DNA of 13,401 bases from Brachybacterium sp. (GTDB lineage: Bacteria > Actinomycetota > Actinomycetes > Actinomycetales > Dermabacteraceae), in NCBI GenBank assembly GCA_030451965.1, contig JAKDNE010000043.1:1-13401 (forward strand), given 5' to 3'. The position numbers and the translations under genes are program-made. Position 1 is the stretch's first letter. Each line of letters opens with the position of its first letter. Shown piece by piece: positions 12,007 through 13,401 of the stretch. The notes under the pieces are model-generated. The model searched no databases. It saw only the letters and a program-made list of their open reading frames with translations, and was not told where the DNA came from.

Positions 12007-13401
12007 TCAGCGGCTCCTGGGCCGCGTGGTCCGCGCGGTGGCCGGAGCGGTCCACGGATCCTCCGGCCAGGGATGCCGGGGGTAGCGGCCGCGCATCTCC
12101 TTGCGCACCTCCTGGTACGGACCGTTCCAGAAGGAGCGCAGATCGTCGGTGACGGCGAGCGGCCGACGGGCCGGGGAGAGCAGGTGGAACAGCACCGGCA
12201 CCCGGCCGCGCACCAGGCGCGGGGTCTCGGCGAGGCCGAAGACCTCCTGCAGCTTCACCGACACCACGGGGCGGCCGTCCTCCGCGTCGGGCTCCGGGTA
12301 GTCGATGCGAGCCGTGCCTCCGGAGGGCACCGCGAGCCGCTCCGGGGCGAGAGCGGCCAGCTCGGACGCCTCCGGCCAGGGCAGCAGGTGGCGCAGGGCA
12401 CCCACCAGATCGATCGCGGAGAGCTTCGTGGTGCGGGCCGACAGCTGCGGGGCCAGCCAGGTCTCGAGCCCTGCCAGCAGCGACTCCTCGTCCATCGCGG
12501 GCCAGGGACCGCCGAGCTCGCGACGTATCAGGGCGAGCCGGGCCCGCAGCGCGATCGCCCCCGGATCATCGGGCAGCGCGGACAGGCCCCGCGCCCGCAC
12601 CGCGGCGAGCACCGCCGGGACCGTGTCCCGGGCGGTCGCGGCCACCGGCGTCGAGGACAGCTCGATCGCGCCGAGGGCACGCCGCTCCCGGGCCCGCACC
12701 GTGCCGGACTCGAGGAGGGCGGTGCGCTCCTTGATCAGCAGACCGGCACCGAGGAGCAGGGCGTCCGGCTCGGTGAGCGGAGCGGCGGCACGGATCACCG
12801 CTCCGGTGCCGTCGGCCGCCCGCCCCTCGGCCCGCTGCACCTCCCACACCACCAGCCACGGCGTCGAGGTCAGAGCACTGCCCTCGGGCAGCGCGGCGCG
12901 GGTGCCGGAGGCGAGCAGGTAGGAGCGGGAGCCGATACCGGTGCGGCGGGCGATCCGCTCGGGGCGCGCGAGGGCGAGCACGATGCCCGCCCCGTGCGCG
13001 GCATCCGGCATCTGCAGCGGCGGCTGCTCCGGCGCCGGCCGGGAGGAGGCAGGTGCATCCCGGGCGATGCGGGTGAGCCGGTCCCGCTCGCGCCGCCAGC
13101 GCTCCGCCCCCGGGGCGCGGCCGGAGCGGAGATCCTGCAGCAGACGGGGCAGGTCCGCCCCGGCCGGACGGTGATCGTCGGAGACCGCAGCGACCACCTC
13201 GGCGGCCGTCCGGGCAGCGTCCCGGCCAGGGAGGCGCCGCGCACCGTCGAGCAGGGCACGAGCCTCCCGCACACCCACCGGCAGGCGGGCCACCCGGGTG
13301 CCGGACGAGGTGGGCCGACCCTCCTCGTCCACCAGGCCCAGAGCCTGCAGGGTCCGCTCCGCGGTGGTGATCTCGGCGGTCGGTGGCGCGGTGAGCAGCC
13401 C
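12007..13401 (-). CDS. hrpB: ATP-dependent helicase HrpB, C-terminal part (5' end beyond the window)
   Basis: HrpB is a DEAH-type putative RNA helicase of uncertain cellular role. The frame is open to the right edge, giving 464 residues; the GTG at 13332 is internal. The visible start, TAPPTAEITTAERTLQALGL, is the helicase-associated (HA2) region that follows the two RecA lobes. The middle is variable. The end carries the HrpB C-terminal signature: VSVKLQEVFGL, PVLFHLLSPARRPLAVTDDL and RGRYPRHPWPEDP. The ATPase motifs lie outside the window, so activity cannot be judged. An Arg-rich tail ends the protein. The gene converges on the GPP34 gene with three bases between stops. Confidence 0.93.
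   Translation of the reverse strand, partial: GLLTAPPTAEITTAERTLQALGLVDEEGRPTSSGTRVARLPVGVREARALLDGARRLPGRDAARTAAEVVAAVSDDHRPAGADLPRLLQDLRSGRAPGAERWRRERDRLTRIARDAPASSRPAPEQPPLQMPDAAHGAGIVLALARPERIARRTGIGSRSYLLASGTRAALPEGSALTSTPWLVVWEVQRAEGRAADGTGAVIRAAAPLTEPDALLLGAGLLIKERTALLESGTVRARERRALGAIELSSTPVAATARDTVPAVLAAVRARGLSALPDDPGAIALRARLALIRRELGGPWPAMDEESLLAGLETWLAPQLSARTTKLSAIDLVGALRHLLPWPEASELAALAPERLAVPSGGTARIDYPEPDAEDGRPVVSVKLQEVFGLAETPRLVRGRVPVLFHLLSPARRPLAVTDDLRSFWNGPYQEVRKEMRGRYPRHPWPEDPWTAPATARTTRPRSR

Noticed and set aside
1..13401. CRISPR array, prophage, insertion sequence or defence system
   Set aside because: No regularly spaced repeats, transposase, integrase, nuclease or toxin-like genes are seen. 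The gene set is housekeeping or uncharacterised single genes.

Overview
The window is an ordinary-looking stretch of chromosome from a very high-GC actinobacterium. GC codon bias is so strong that almost every gene has long antisense shadow frames. Gene content (two-domain Usp, HPr, actinobacterial-type M20 peptidase, SseA/SufE pair, RlmC, DUF3817, GPP34 protein, HrpB) fits the Micrococcales. A Brachybacterium-like (Dermabacteraceae) source is my best guess, by inference only. I see no phage, transposon, CRISPR, toxin-antitoxin or defence island, and no compositional break suggesting transfer.

Layout. The left edge holds the 3' part of a universal stress protein gene (+), then tRNA-Ser(CGA) with a clear promoter and a strong 17-bp terminator hairpin, then ptsH (HPr) on the minus strand. 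An unrecognised minus-strand gene (1081-1932) is divergent from a TetR regulator (2003-2689), with a candidate operator dyad between them. The regulator converges on an M20 peptidase gene (4069-2711), which is divergent from an unrecognised helical protein gene (4182-5003). A 14-bp hairpin ends that gene. Four minus-strand genes follow in two translationally coupled pairs. SRPBCC protein plus L-asparaginase (8235-6569) share a GTGA overlap, and sulfurtransferase SseA plus SufE (6426-5063) share an ATGA overlap. Upstream of these lies rlmC (9490-8318, minus), divergent from an unrecognised cysteine-containing protein gene (9705-10739). This converges on a DUF3817 membrane protein gene (11244-10777), which is divergent from a GPP34 gene (11353-12003). 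The GPP34 gene ends 3 bases from the stop of hrpB, which runs off the right edge.

How the genes work together. Only SseA-SufE is a recognisable functional module (sulfane-sulfur transfer, with precedent in the adjacent Mycobacterium tuberculosis genes). The SRPBCC-asparaginase coupling implies co-expression, but its logic is unknown. The rest are independent housekeeping or uncharacterised genes. No gap between genes exceeds 300 bases; the longest is 9491-9704 (214 bases).

Fine structure. Gene starts fall into two classes: those with a clear Shine-Dalgarno (SD), and those without a well-placed one, where a -10-like hexamer ends exactly six bases before the start codon, as in leaderless transcripts. 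Several plus-strand genes end in hairpins that contain the stop codon. Several minus-strand genes have short direct repeats at or just after the stop. I did not find a convincing previously undescribed system.
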